Shown here: positions 10,642 to 21,433 of the stretch, piece by piece | How positions within the stretch are numbered: position 1 is the first letter of the stretch | Layout of the letters: every line of letters starts with the position of its first letter | NCBI GenBank assembly: GCA_016720595.1 | Contig: JADKKI010000020.1 | Location: forward strand, 120,444-184,443 | Reading direction: 5' to 3' | Length of the DNA stretch: 64,000 nt | Source of the DNA: Myxococcales bacterium | GTDB lineage: Bacteria; Myxococcota_A; Polyangia; Haliangiales; Haliangiaceae | Made by a program: the position numbers and the translations under genes | The notes under the pieces: model-generated | The model's input: only the letters and a program-made list of their open reading frames with translations | What the model was told of the DNA's origin: nothing | The model's database searches: none

Positions 10642-11244
10642 ATGGCCGTCGTCGAGATCGTGCAAGTCGGAGATCCGGTGCTGCGTCGCCTGGCGCGTGC
10701 GATCACGGTGGAGGAGCTCGCGAGCCAGGCGATCCAGGAGCTGATCGTGCACATGCGCGACACGATGCGCCACGCCCCGGGCGTCGGGCTCGCGGCGCCG
10801 CAGATCGGCGTGTCGCTGCAGCTCGTGGTGATCGAGGATCCGTCGGAGTTCCACAAGGGCTTCACCCCGGAGCAGCTCGCGGCACGCGAGCGCACACCGG
10901 TGGACTACCACGTGCTCGTCAATCCGCGGCTGACGTTCGAGGGCGACGAGCTGGTGGAGCAGTTCGAGGGCTGCCTCAGCTTCGCGTCGTTCAACATGAT
11001 CGTGCCGCGCCGCCGCAAGGTCCGGGTCGATGCGCTCGACGAGCACGGCCGTCCGTTCACCCGCAGCGCGGTGGGCTGGTACGCGCGGATCCTCCAGCAC
11101 GAGGTCGATCACCTGCACGGGGTGGTGTGCTGCGATCGGATGGATCCCCGGACGCTCGCCACGCCGGAGAACTACACGCGGTTCTTCGGCGGCAAGACGA
11201 TCGCCGAGGCCAAGGCGATCGCAGGCGAGAAGCCTCGCGACTAA
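10642..11244 (+). CDS. def: peptide deformylase
   Basis: Removes the formyl group from the N-terminal methionine of new proteins. All three metal-site motifs are present: G-V-G-L-A-A-P-Q at 47-54, E-G-C-L-S with the metal-binding Cys111, and H-E-V-D-H with His153, Glu154 and His157. Length 200 residues, slightly above the usual 165-190. The start is set by an excellent AGGAGG at 10629-10634, which overlaps the selO stop codon. It ends by overlapping the stop of the convergent TPR gene by a few bases. Confidence 0.96.
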   Translation: MAVVEIVQVGDPVLRRLARAITVEELASQAIQELIVHMRDTMRHAPGVGLAAPQIGVSLQLVVIEDPSEFHKGFTPEQLAARERTPVDYHVLVNPRLTFEGDELVEQFEGCLSFASFNMIVPRRRKVRVDALDEHGRPFTRSAVGWYARILQHEVDHLHGVVCCDRMDPRTLATPENYTRFFGGKTIAEAKAIAGEKPRD

Positions 11245-11570
11245 AGTCCGAGCAGGCGGGAGATCCGTCCGCCGCGCGCGGCCTTCAACATCGCCTTGGC
11301 GCCTGCGTGCTCCGGCTCGACGCGCAGGACGCGCTCGAGCTCCTCGCGAGCACGCTGCGCTTCGCCGGCCGCCAGGAGCTCGCCCGCGCGAGCGAACATC
11401 AGCTGCGCCCGAAACTGCTTGTCCTGCGGGACGGCGCAGGCGAGCTGTTGCCAGAGCTCGCGAGCTCGGCCCCACGCCTGATCTGCGAGTGCGGTCTCCG
11501 CCAGCTCCACCCGAGCCTCATCGCTGAGCTCAGGATGCTCCCCCGACCCGTCCGCAAACGGCCTGCGCAT
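11241..11570 (-). CDS. small TPR-like protein
   Basis: A 109-residue soluble, helical protein. Two helix-turn-helix units resembling TPRs are seen (L-A-E-T-A-L-A-D-Q-A-W-G-R-A-R-E-L-W; A-R-A-G-E-L-L-A-A-G-E-A-Q-R-A-R-E-E-L). No signal peptide. It is convergent with def and its stop codon overlaps that of def. Probably a protein-interaction module; partner unknown. Confidence 0.65.
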   Translation of the reverse strand: MRRPFADGSGEHPELSDEARVELAETALADQAWGRARELWQQLACAVPQDKQFRAQLMFARAGELLAAGEAQRAREELERVLRVEPEHAGAKAMLKAARGGRISRLLGL

Positions 11571-11652
11571 CCCACCTTAGTGGGGCCACGCGGCAGCAAG
11601 GTCACAGAAAACTTCGAGGCTCAAAAGCCCGCCTGATCATGCAGTTACCCGG

Positions 11653-12522
11653 TCAGTCGTCCGCGAGGGGCGTGCAGGTCGGCGGAGGCGGACTGCAGCA
11701 ACCCCCCGTGTACCCCGAGCACTCGACGCGGCTGGTCTCGATCCAGGTCGGACGGGTGTGGCGGGTTCCGGTCGGCGTCAGAGTGACCTCCGCCCGCAGC
11801 AGCGAGATCGCGCTTCGCCAGGTCGACCGGAAGTAGTCGAGCTGACCGGCAGGTGCCTGATAGGGCAGGGGTCTCGTGACGTACACGGTCGCGCTCAGCA
11901 CCTCGGGAGCCCGCGTGCCGATCGGGGTGAACATGCCGCCGGCGTCGATCGCGTTGCCGATCACCAGCCGATACAGCTCGCGGAGCTGCGCGACCTGCGC
12001 GCGGGGCTGCCAGGCGGCGGGCGCGAACGTGAACGAGCCGATCGTCACCGCATGGCAGCTGCCCTGCACACAGTCCCAGCGCACCAGCGCACGCGGCCAT
12101 CGGCTCGGCGGCGTGGAAGCAGGGAGATCGGCGAGCGCCGCGTCGAGGACGGTGATGTTGGCGCGCCGGCAGGTCAGCCTCCCGCCCCCGACGCTGCACA
12201 CCGTCTCGTCTGCGCGCGCGACCAGCACCACGGGCTCGCTGGCCGAACCGTCGATCAGCCAGTCCCCTTCGAATCGCATCGCACCGGCGAACACCTCCCA
12301 CCGGCCGTGGGTCCGCGGGCGATCGACGAACGCTTGCCAGGTCGCGGCGAGCGCCCGGGTCAGCTGCTCGTCGGCCGCGGTCTCGAGCTCGGCGCGAACG
12401 GCCGGGGCCGGTTCGGCGCGACGGGCCAAGGCCGGTTCGGCGCGGGCTGGGCCGGGGAGTCCGGCGCCAAGGAGGGTGAGGCAGGTGGCGGTGGGAACCA
12501 GCGCATGACGGAGGGTGGGCAT
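11653..12522 (-). CDS. secreted protein of unknown function
   Basis: Exported protein of about 289 residues. The ATG at 12522 gives a signal peptide ending in P-A-R-A-E-P. The mature part starts with a degenerate A-R-R-A-E-P-A repeat and then has a domain with paired cysteines (T-V-C-S-V-G-G-G-R-L-T-C-R-R; W-D-C-V-Q-G-S-C) and a cysteine- and proline-rich tail (C-S-G-Y-T-G-G-C-C). The domain is not recognised. It lies downstream of the DODA-type gene on the same strand, with a gap of about 110 bases. Confidence 0.65.
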   Translation of the reverse strand: MPTLRHALVPTATCLTLLGAGLPGPARAEPALARRAEPAPAVRAELETAADEQLTRALAATWQAFVDRPRTHGRWEVFAGAMRFEGDWLIDGSASEPVVLVARADETVCSVGGGRLTCRRANITVLDAALADLPASTPPSRWPRALVRWDCVQGSCHAVTIGSFTFAPAAWQPRAQVAQLRELYRLVIGNAIDAGGMFTPIGTRAPEVLSATVYVTRPLPYQAPAGQLDYFRSTWRSAISLLRAEVTLTPTGTRHTRPTWIETSRVECSGYTGGCCSPPPPTCTPLADD

Positions 12523-12631
12523 GCGAGCCAACGGACGAGTCCGGCGACCGGCGCACGGATCTTGATCGGGCGTCGTGCCAATCGCAGATGGCCATCGGCT
12601 AGATCGCGCGGCTCGCCGTCGCCGCGCCCGC

Positions 12632-13570
12632 TCAGCCGTAGTGGTACGCGGACAGCCGCAGCCCGGCATAGGTCGCGTTGTACGCCACCGTGCCGGCGTC
12701 CTCGCCGGCCGCGCCGACGATCACCATCAACGGCAGCAGGTGCTCCTCGCGCGGGTGTGCGGCCCGCGCCTCGGGTGCCGTGGCCCATGCCGTCAGCTTC
12801 GCGGCGCGCTCGCTCGCGGGGAGGGTGGCGGCCTCGCGCAGCCACTTGTCGAACACCTCGGCCACCGGCCGCGCACGCGGATCGCGGAACCCGCGCATGT
12901 TGTGATAGCTCATGCCACTGCCGACGATGAACACGCCCTCGTCGCGCAGCGGTGCGAGCGCGCGGCCGATCGCGAGGTGCTCCGCCGGATCGAGGCCCGC
13001 CTTGAGCGAGAGCTGGAGGGTCGGGATGTGGGCGTCGGGGTAGACCAGCTTGAGCGGCACGAACGTCCCGTGATCGAAGCCGCGCTGTGCATCGGTCGCG
13101 CTGGCGATCCCCGCGGCGCGCAGGAGCTCCTGCACGCGGGTGGCGAGCTGCGGCGCGCCGGGCGCGGGCCACTGGATCTCGTACGACTCCGGCGGGAAGC
13201 CGTAGTAGTCGTAGAGCATCGGCGGCTGCGCGGCGGTCATCACCGTGGGGACCGGCTGCTCCCAGTGTGCGGAGACCACGAGCACGGCCTTGGGCGCGGT
13301 CTTCGGCAGCGCCGAGAGCGACTCGAGGTACGCACGCAGGTCCGCGTCGCCCTGCTTGTCAAAGCCGAGCTCGACCCACGGCCACGGTCCGCCGCCGTGC
13401 GGCAGGAACACCACCGGCATCCGCGTGCTCGACGCCAGCTTGGTGCGATCACCACCGGCGTCGGGCTTGCTCTGGCTCACGGCGACCGCGCCGCCGATCG
13501 CGGCCACACTCGCAGCGCCACCGAGGATCACCTGGCGCCTCGTCAGTCCATCTTCACCCTGGGTGCTCAT
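12632..13570 (-). CDS. DODA-type extradiol ring-opening dioxygenase (LigB superfamily), Tat-exported
   Basis: 312 residues related to 4,5-DOPA dioxygenases/YgiD. Metal ligands are visible: P-H-G-G-G-P (His58), V-V-S-A-H-W-E (about His101), F-D-H-G-T-F-V-P-L (about His157) and R-E-E-H-L-L-P-L near the end. A twin-arginine signal T-R-R-Q-V-I-L-G-G-A-A at residues 10-20 suggests export, which is unusual, since most members are cytoplasmic. The start at 13570 is chosen because it places the twin arginines near the N-terminus. Physiological substrate is unknown; these enzymes often act on catechols. Confidence 0.88.
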   Translation of the reverse strand: MSTQGEDGLTRRQVILGGAASVAAIGGAVAVSQSKPDAGGDRTKLASSTRMPVVFLPHGGGPWPWVELGFDKQGDADLRAYLESLSALPKTAPKAVLVVSAHWEQPVPTVMTAAQPPMLYDYYGFPPESYEIQWPAPGAPQLATRVQELLRAAGIASATDAQRGFDHGTFVPLKLVYPDAHIPTLQLSLKAGLDPAEHLAIGRALAPLRDEGVFIVGSGMSYHNMRGFRDPRARPVAEVFDKWLREAATLPASERAAKLTAWATAPEARAAHPREEHLLPLMVIVGAAGEDAGTVAYNATYAGLRLSAYHYG

Positions 13571-13638
13571 GGTCGATCCAGTATGTGCACGTGCGACCCC
13601 AGCGGAAATCCCCCGGTGGGGAACCCACTGTTGCAGGA

Positions 13639-15636
<1,998 letters not shown>

Positions 15637-15691
15637 TCCGCCATCGTAGCGTGTGGAAGGGGCGGGGTGGCGCGGGATAACCTGTGATGCG

Positions 15692-16471
15692 ATGTGCGAG
15701 CTGCTCGGGATGGAGTGCAATGTCCTCACGGACATCGTGTTCTCGTTTGCCGGGCTGTCCGCGCGCGGCGGCCGCCACGGTCCCCACGCCGATGGCTGGG
15801 GCCTCGCGCTGTATGACGGTCCGGTCGCACGCGTGTTTCTCGAGCCCGCCGCCGCCGCCGATTCGGCCCTGGCCAGCTTCGTGCGCGAGCACCCGATCAA
15901 GACCCTGCTCGCGATCGCGCACGTGCGCCGCAAGACCCGCGGCAAGGTCACGCTCGCCAATACCCATCCGTTCACCCGCGAGCTGTGGGGGCGCCACTTC
16001 GTGTTCGCGCACAACGGCACGGTGAGAAACGCGTTCGAGCTCCCGCTCGGCAGGTTCCGCCCGATGGGGAAGACCGACAGCGAGCATGCGTTCTGTGCGC
16101 TCCTCGGCGCGCTTCATCACGAATTCAAGGACACGCCCCCACCGCGCGCCGAGCTCGCCGCTGCGATCGCCAGGCACGCGGGCAAGATCGGCAAAGGCGG
16201 CACGTTCAACATGCTGCTCGGCGATGGCGATCAGCTCTATGCGCGGTGCTCGACGAAGCTGCACTACCTGGTGCGCAAGGCGCCGTTCAAGCAGGCGACC
16301 CTGGCCGACGAGGACGTCAGCGTGGACTTCGCCGCGGTGACCTCGCCCAAGGATCGCGTGGCCGTGGTGGCGACGATGCCGCTGACGCGCGACGAGGTCT
16401 GGACCGCCGGAGAGCCGAACACGCTCTGGGTGTTCCGCGGCGGGAAGCTGGCGAACACGCTGGCGAGCTAA
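15692..16471 (+). CDS. class II glutamine amidotransferase (YafJ type)
   Basis: An Ntn-hydrolase glutaminase domain of about 259 residues. The start at 15692 places the catalytic cysteine at position 2 (M-C-E-L-L-G-M), as the family requires after Met removal. H-G-P-H-A-D-G-W-G-L-A-L, A-H-V-R-R-K-T-R-G and F-A-H-N-G-T-V-R are conserved active-site segments; T-D-S-E-H-A-F supports the YafJ group. No synthase domain is attached, so it is a stand-alone amidotransferase of uncertain acceptor. Confidence 0.92.
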   Translation: MCELLGMECNVLTDIVFSFAGLSARGGRHGPHADGWGLALYDGPVARVFLEPAAAADSALASFVREHPIKTLLAIAHVRRKTRGKVTLANTHPFTRELWGRHFVFAHNGTVRNAFELPLGRFRPMGKTDSEHAFCALLGALHHEFKDTPPPRAELAAAIARHAGKIGKGGTFNMLLGDGDQLYARCSTKLHYLVRKAPFKQATLADEDVSVDFAAVTSPKDRVAVVATMPLTRDEVWTAGEPNTLWVFRGGKLANTLAS

Positions 16472-16510
16472 GCTGGCGAGCTGGGGCCAGGAGGTGGCGG
16501 ATCTTCGCGC

Positions 16511-17275
16511 TCAGCCGACGGAGACTTGCTGCGCCGAGAACCAGTACGGCTGACCGTTCGGCATCTGGCACAGGTACTGACCCGCGTTGGCCTGGACGAT
16601 GGTCGCGGGATAGCGCTGCCCGTCGCCGGGCGAGACCATCACGGCCATGCCGACCTGCAGCGGCTGACCGGCCTGCTGCTGTGGCTGCTGCATCATCATC
16701 GGCTGCTGCATCGGGGGCGCCATCGGCTGCTGCATCGGCTGACCGTGCATCGGCTGCTGCATTGGCTGACCCTGCATCGGCTGGCCCTGCATCGGCTGGC
16801 CCGGCGGGAGCTGCCCCATGCCAGCCGGCGGCAGCTGCCCGGTGGCCATCTGCTGGAGCTGGCCGGAGTTGATGAGGTTCGGGACCATGTCGTGGAACGC
16901 CGCCGTGCCCTTCACGGACTTGAACCACGGCGAGATCCGCAGCGTCTGGTCGCCGCTCGCCATGTGGAACGTCATCGACTTGTTGTTGGCGATGCCGCCG
17001 ACGCTGCACTTGGTGATCGTGCGAACGTCGTACTGCTCGACGCCGAGGTTCTGGTTCTGCACGCCCGTCCACGCGCCCATCTTGGTGCGGATGAGGAGCA
17101 GCCTTCGGTTCGTGAGGACGGCGAAGTACGCCTTCGTCAGCAGGAACGCGATCAGGAAGAAGAACGCCTGGACGAGGATGCCCGGCTGGCGGCGCATGTA
17201 CGCCGTATGGAGGACCTGCTCGCCCGGTTGGAGAAGCGGCCCGAGTTGTGTCTGGAGGTATTCGTCGCCCGTCAC
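16511..17275 (-). CDS. membrane protein with PH-like domain and GQPM repeats
   Basis: 254 residues. A hydrophobic segment (Q-A-F-F-F-L-I-A-F-L-L-T) is followed by L-T-N-R-R-L-L-L-I-R-T, typical of bacterial PH-like domains (YokE/bPH type), to about residue 135. A low-complexity linker follows, made of repeated G-Q-P-M-Q and Q-Q-P-M units with many methionines, then a short C-terminal beta domain (V-M-V-S-P-G-D-G-Q-R-Y-P-A-T-I-V). The start is GTG at 17275. Membrane association at the inner face is likely; role unknown. Confidence 0.65.
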   Translation of the reverse strand: MTGDEYLQTQLGPLLQPGEQVLHTAYMRRQPGILVQAFFFLIAFLLTKAYFAVLTNRRLLLIRTKMGAWTGVQNQNLGVEQYDVRTITKCSVGGIANNKSMTFHMASGDQTLRISPWFKSVKGTAAFHDMVPNLINSGQLQQMATGQLPPAGMGQLPPGQPMQGQPMQGQPMQQPMHGQPMQQPMAPPMQQPMMMQQPQQQAGQPLQVGMAVMVSPGDGQRYPATIVQANAGQYLCQMPNGQPYWFSAQQVSVG

Positions 17276-17299
17276 GTGGGCGACTCTACGCCAAGTCGG

Positions 17300-18220
17300 T
17301 CACAGAATGACGGTCGGCGCGCAGGTCGAGACACCGGCACCGACGATCGTGCGGCTCGTCGTCGGGGTCATGCCCTTGAGCGTGCCGGTCGGGCTGACCT
17401 GATAGACCGTGGTGGGCAGCGCGCCACCGACGCCGTCGGACTTGGCGAGGAAGATCCAGTAGTCGCCGCCATAGTACGCAAACGCCCACGCGGCGGGCTC
17501 GCCCTTGAGAGCCGCGGGGAGCGCCGCAGGCGTGAGGGCCGCGCCGGTGGCCTTGTTGATCCCCTGGATCTTCGGGTTCGTCGGATCGGGGAAGAACCCC
17601 CACAGCTCGGCGTTGGAGTTTCCGGTCAGCTCGGGCGAACCGAGGATCGTCCCGCCCGAGACCGGCGTGGTGGTGTACGTCGTGACGTCGAGGGTGGCGA
17701 GCGTGGCGTTCGAGGTCGTGGACGCGGTGTTGCTCCCCGCGACGTACAGCTTGTCGGTGCTGCCGCCTGCGGTGTCGGTGGAGAACCCCATGCCGAACTC
17801 CAGCATCGTGGACAGCGGGGTGAAGCTCGTGGCGGTGCACGGCAGCCCGGTCGCGGTGGTGTCGACCTTGAAGATCTTCGACGCCGTCGGGTTGCCCGAG
17901 ATCGGGTTCACGCTGACGTAGAGCACGTACGCAGTGGCGTTGCGATCGACGCCCATCGAGAACGGGTTGAAGCCGCTCCCTGCAGGGCAGTTCAGCGCGC
18001 CGAGATCCTTGAATAGCTTCGTGCTCGGATCGAACTGCGACAGCTGATTGTTCGAATCGACGACGTAGACCAGCTTGGAGGCCTCGGAGCAGTTATCTCC
18101 GTTCGAGCCGGTGCCATCGCCGCCTCCGCCATCGCCGCCTGTGCCGACGTCATCGCCGCGCCCCGAAGGACCGCAGGCCACGAGAGTACCGAGGAGGACG
18201 CACAGGGTCGTGTGACGCAT
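17300..18220 (-). CDS. lipoprotein of unknown function
   Basis: 306 residues with a clear lipoprotein signal: M-R-H-T-T-L-C-V-L-L-G-T-L-V-A-C, Cys16 as the lipidated residue, then a Gly/Asp-rich linker. The mature part is beta-rich with V-Y-V-V-D-S-N-N-Q-L-S-Q-F-D and similar blades, compatible with a beta-propeller. Almost no lysine-rich or enzymatic motifs. Probably anchored in the outer membrane. Confidence 0.7.
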   Translation of the reverse strand: MRHTTLCVLLGTLVACGPSGRGDDVGTGGDGGGGDGTGSNGDNCSEASKLVYVVDSNNQLSQFDPSTKLFKDLGALNCPAGSGFNPFSMGVDRNATAYVLYVSVNPISGNPTASKIFKVDTTATGLPCTATSFTPLSTMLEFGMGFSTDTAGGSTDKLYVAGSNTASTTSNATLATLDVTTYTTTPVSGGTILGSPELTGNSNAELWGFFPDPTNPKIQGINKATGAALTPAALPAALKGEPAAWAFAYYGGDYWIFLAKSDGVGGALPTTVYQVSPTGTLKGMTPTTSRTIVGAGVSTCAPTVIL

Positions 18221-18387
18221 CGGCCGGACGCTATCACGCGGCCGCGGCGAGCCGTCGCCAAAAACGTCCAGGCTCTCCGCCCGAGCGGAGACCCCTCCAC
18301 GAACCGAGAACCCGGCCAGGCCGATCTCGCCGCATTGTGTTGCGCGTCACCTTCCGGTGGCCATCTCTGTTACTAGAGAGGCGAACC

Positions 18388-19296
18388 ATGGCCGACAACG
18401 ATCCCCGTATGCTCGGTGAGCGCGCTGCACGCCAGCTCTCCAACACCACCAAGACCCCGCCGCTGTGGGTCGGCAGTACTCCGCGCTGGCTGGTCCAGCT
18501 GCTCCCGTGGACGCCCGTCGAGGCAGGCGTCTATCGCGTCAACCGCGTCGTCAACTCGGCGTTCGCCGTCGAGTGCACGCCCGATGATGCGGCGCCGCTG
18601 CCGGTGGCGCACATCGACTATGCGGAGAAGCCGCGCGAGTACACGCTGTCGTCGGTGACCACCACGGTCGAGGTCCACACCCGGATCTCCGATCTGTTCC
18701 GCAGCCCGTACGATCAGGTCAAGGAGCAGCTCACGATCGCCGTCGAGCGGGTCAAGGAGAAGCAGGAGGACGAGCTCGTCAACAACGGCGCGTACGGCCT
18801 GCTCAACAGCGTCCACGATTCGATGAAGGTGAAGCCGCGCGGCGTGGCCCCCACGCCCGACGATCTCGACGAGCTGATCTCGCGGGTCTGGAAGGAGCCG
18901 GGCTTCTTCCTCGCGCACCCGCGCGCGATCGCGGCGTTCGGCCGGGAATGCACCCGCCGTGGCGTTCCACCCCCGACGATCACGCTGTTCGGCGCGCCGG
19001 TCCTGACCTGGCGCGGCATCCCGCTGGTCCCGTGCGACAAGCTGCACGTCAGCGGCAAGAAGACCGACATCCTGCTCATGCGCACCGGCGAGAAGAAGCG
19101 CGGTGTGGTGGGCCTGTTCCAGCCGGGCATCCCCGGTGAGGTCAGCCCGAGCATGGCGGTCCGGTTCATGGGCATCAACAACGTAGGCGCGGCCCAGTAC
19201 ATGATCAGCCTGTACTGCTCGTCGGCCGTCCTCACCGAGGACGCGATCGGCTGCCTCGAAGGAGTCGAGGTCGACCGCTACCATGACTACGGATGA
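18388..19296 (+). CDS. Family 2A encapsulin shell protein (SrpI-like)
   Basis: 302 residues forming the HK97-fold shell of a protein nanocompartment. Very similar in order and wording to the cyanobacterial SrpI shell: A-A-R-Q-L-S-N-T-T-K-T near the start, T-P-R-W-L-V-Q-L-L-P-W-x-P-V-E-A-G-x-Y-R-V-N, V-W-K-E-P-G-F-F-L-A-H-P, A-F-G-R-E-C-T-R-R-G-V-P-P, Q-P-G-I-P-G-E and the end V-E-V-D-R-Y-H-D-Y. No cNMP-binding insertion, so type 2A rather than 2B. GAGAGG at 18376-18381 supports the ATG at 18388. The stop lies 14 bases inside the desulfurase gene, so cargo and shell are translationally coupled. Confidence 0.96.
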   Translation: MADNDPRMLGERAARQLSNTTKTPPLWVGSTPRWLVQLLPWTPVEAGVYRVNRVVNSAFAVECTPDDAAPLPVAHIDYAEKPREYTLSSVTTTVEVHTRISDLFRSPYDQVKEQLTIAVERVKEKQEDELVNNGAYGLLNSVHDSMKVKPRGVAPTPDDLDELISRVWKEPGFFLAHPRAIAAFGRECTRRGVPPPTITLFGAPVLTWRGIPLVPCDKLHVSGKKTDILLMRTGEKKRGVVGLFQPGIPGEVSPSMAVRFMGINNVGAAQYMISLYCSSAVLTEDAIGCLEGVEVDRYHDYG

Positions 19297-21352
19297 TCGA
19301 TCCGGCCCCGCTGGCTTCGCACCACCGCTCGAGTTCCGGATTCCACTCGGCACGGTGATCGATCCCAGCGCGGGTGCGCCGTCTGCGTTGACGCCGCTCC
19401 CGGCCCCGAACGTGATCGCTGGGGCCAGCCCCGGCCTCTCGAACAGTGCAGCCGCGCCGCCGATCGCGCCGACCCTACCGGATCCCAGCGATCCGCAGGC
19501 GATGGCGCTGCTGGTGTCCCGGATCGCGGGCGAGGTGTTCGGCGGCGCGTCGATCCTGCCGGTGCCGAGCCCAGCACAGCTGATCTCCGGGGTCGGCGTC
19601 ACCCCGCCGGCGTCGCCCGGAATCTCCCCGACCTTGACCGGGACGGACCTCGGCATCGCGAGCTCGGGCGCGCCTCAGGCCGCACCGTCGATCGCACCCG
19701 ACAGCGGCCAGGTCTCCGGGGTCGGCGTGTCGCCGCCTGGCCTCACGCCGCCGAGCTCGCTCGCCCAGGGCGTTGGCGTCTCGCCGCCCGGATCTCCAGG
19801 CGGTTTGACGCCGCCGATCGCGCCGCCGAGCGCACTGCCGGTCGCGGCGCCGAGCTCTCTGCCGAGCTCTCCGCCAAGCTCTCCGTTCGACGCGCCGATC
19901 GACTTCGACCGGATCAGCCACGCGCCCCAGCTCGGGCAGCTCGGCACCCCGGCGGCGATGCCGGGCATGGGCGCGCTGTTCCAGATCCCGATCGTCGATG
20001 CGACGGCGATCGATGCCGCGCCGACCTACGTCCCGACCTGGGACACCGCGCCGACGCGGATCGAGGCCGCGGAGCAGCCGCCGGAGCACGGCCCCCGACG
20101 CGACGACAAGCTGGTCCGTGACCTCGGCGGCACCGCGTTCGATCCGTACACGGTGCGCAAGGACTTCCCGATCCTCGAGGAGAAGGTCCACGGCAAGCGG
20201 CTGGTCTGGCTCGACAACGCCGCGACCACGCAGAAGCCGCGCGCGGTGATCGATCGGCTCTCGCACTTCTATGCGCACGAGAACTCGAACGTGCACCGCG
20301 CGGCGCACACGCTCGCGGCGCGCGCGACGGATGCGTACGAATCGGCGCGCGAATCGGCGCGCCGGTTCCTCAACGCTCCCTCGACCAAGGAGATCGTCTG
20401 GGTCCGCGGCGCGACCGAGGGCATCAACCTGATCGCGCAGACCTATGGCCGGCGCCACGTCGGGAAGGGTGACGAGATCGTCATCACGCATCTCGAGCAC
20501 CACGCGAACATCGTGCCGTGGCAGATGCTGTGCGCCGAGAAGGGCGCGCGGCTCCGCGTCGCCCCCGTCGACGATCGCGGCGACGTGATCGTCGAACAGT
20601 TCGAGCGGCTGCTCGGGCCGCGCACCAAGCTGGTCTCGATCCCGCAGGTCTCGAATGCGCTCGGCACGATCACGCCGACCCGGCAGCTGATCGAGATCGC
20701 GCACCGCTACAACGCGCCCGTGATGGTGGATGGCGCACAGGCGGTCTCGCACATGGCGGTCGACGTCCAGGCGCTCGACTGCGAGTGGTACGTGTTCTCG
20801 GGCCACAAGGTGTTCGCGCCCACCGGCATCGGCGTGGTGTACGGGAAGCGCGAGATCCTCGCCGCGATGCCGCCGTGGCAGGGCGGCGGAAACATGATCG
20901 AGGACGTCACGTTCGAGAACACCCGCTACCAGGCACCGCCGTGGCGGTTCGAGGCGGGGACCGGGAGCATCGGCGATGCGGTCGGCCTCGGCGCCGCACT
21001 CGACTACGTGATGAAGATCGGGATGAACGTCATCGATGAGTACGAGCACTCGCTGCTCGAGTACGGCCTCTCGCGCCTGGCGACGGTTCCCGGCCTGACC
21101 ATGGTCGGCACGTCGAAGACCAAGGCCGGCGTGATGTCGTTCGTGCTCGATGGCCAGCGGACCGAGGATGTCAGCGCTGCGCTCGACAAGGACGGGATCG
21201 CCGTCCGCTCCGGCCACCACTGCGCCCAGCCCATCCTGCGCCGGTTCGGCCACGAGGCCACCGTCCGGGCCTCGCTCGCTTTCTACAATGTTTGCGAGGA
21301 CATCGACGCACTGGTCGAGGCTCTTCATCGGCTGCAGGCAGGGCGCGGCTAG
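19283..21352 (+). CDS. encapsulin cargo cysteine desulfurase (SufS type) with N-terminal loading domain
   Basis: 689 residues. The PLP enzyme occupies about 285-689 and releases sulfur from cysteine as a persulfide: H-H-A-N-I-V-P-W-Q, the PLP lysine K509 in S-G-H-K-V-F, and the catalytic Cys647 in R-S-G-H-H-C-A-Q-P. Before it are some 280 Pro/Ala/Ser/Gly-rich residues expected to be disordered, with three copies of G-V-G-V-(T/S)-P-P at about 103, 146 and 163. In Family 2A systems this extension targets the enzyme into the shell; the repeats are the probable shell-binding motif. The ATG overlaps the shell gene by 14 bases. Confidence 0.95.
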   Translation: MTTDDRSGPAGFAPPLEFRIPLGTVIDPSAGAPSALTPLPAPNVIAGASPGLSNSAAAPPIAPTLPDPSDPQAMALLVSRIAGEVFGGASILPVPSPAQLISGVGVTPPASPGISPTLTGTDLGIASSGAPQAAPSIAPDSGQVSGVGVSPPGLTPPSSLAQGVGVSPPGSPGGLTPPIAPPSALPVAAPSSLPSSPPSSPFDAPIDFDRISHAPQLGQLGTPAAMPGMGALFQIPIVDATAIDAAPTYVPTWDTAPTRIEAAEQPPEHGPRRDDKLVRDLGGTAFDPYTVRKDFPILEEKVHGKRLVWLDNAATTQKPRAVIDRLSHFYAHENSNVHRAAHTLAARATDAYESARESARRFLNAPSTKEIVWVRGATEGINLIAQTYGRRHVGKGDEIVITHLEHHANIVPWQMLCAEKGARLRVAPVDDRGDVIVEQFERLLGPRTKLVSIPQVSNALGTITPTRQLIEIAHRYNAPVMVDGAQAVSHMAVDVQALDCEWYVFSGHKVFAPTGIGVVYGKREILAAMPPWQGGGNMIEDVTFENTRYQAPPWRFEAGTGSIGDAVGLGAALDYVMKIGMNVIDEYEHSLLEYGLSRLATVPGLTMVGTSKTKAGVMSFVLDGQRTEDVSAALDKDGIAVRSGHHCAQPILRRFGHEATVRASLAFYNVCEDIDALVEALHRLQAGRG

Positions 21353-21365
21353 CCGGTCCGGATTC

Positions 21366-21429
21366 ATCCGTTACGACGGATCCGTCGCAACAGACCTCTT
21401 GCCAAACATAACGGCCGCCGTTATAACGG
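21366..21429. promoter_or_regulatory. cluster of ACGGAT/TAACGG inverted repeats before the rhodanese gene
   Basis: The gap between desulfurase and rhodanese holds stacked palindromes built on one half-site. ATCCGT-TACG-ACGGAT is at 21366-21381; CGACGGATCCGTCG, a perfect 14-bp palindrome, overlaps it at 21374-21387; ATAACGG-CCG-CCGTTAT is at 21408-21424; CCGTTATAACGG, a perfect 12-bp palindrome, is at 21418-21429, ending four bases before the ATG. The local base composition is less GC-rich than its surroundings. This looks like a multi-site operator, perhaps for a sulfur-responsive regulator; the regulator is not in the window. Confidence 0.6.
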
Positions 21430-21433
21430 ATAC

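Noticed and set aside
18340..18374. Promoter before the encapsulin gene (TTGCGC and TGTTAC)
   Set aside because: Spacing of about 22 bases is too long for a standard promoter and no alternative pair fits.
19475..21367. Long open frame (630 codons) on the minus strand opposite the desulfurase
   Set aside because: Very high GC makes antisense frames stay open; its translation is rich in Arg/Asp/His with no domain, while the plus strand encodes clear SufS motifs.
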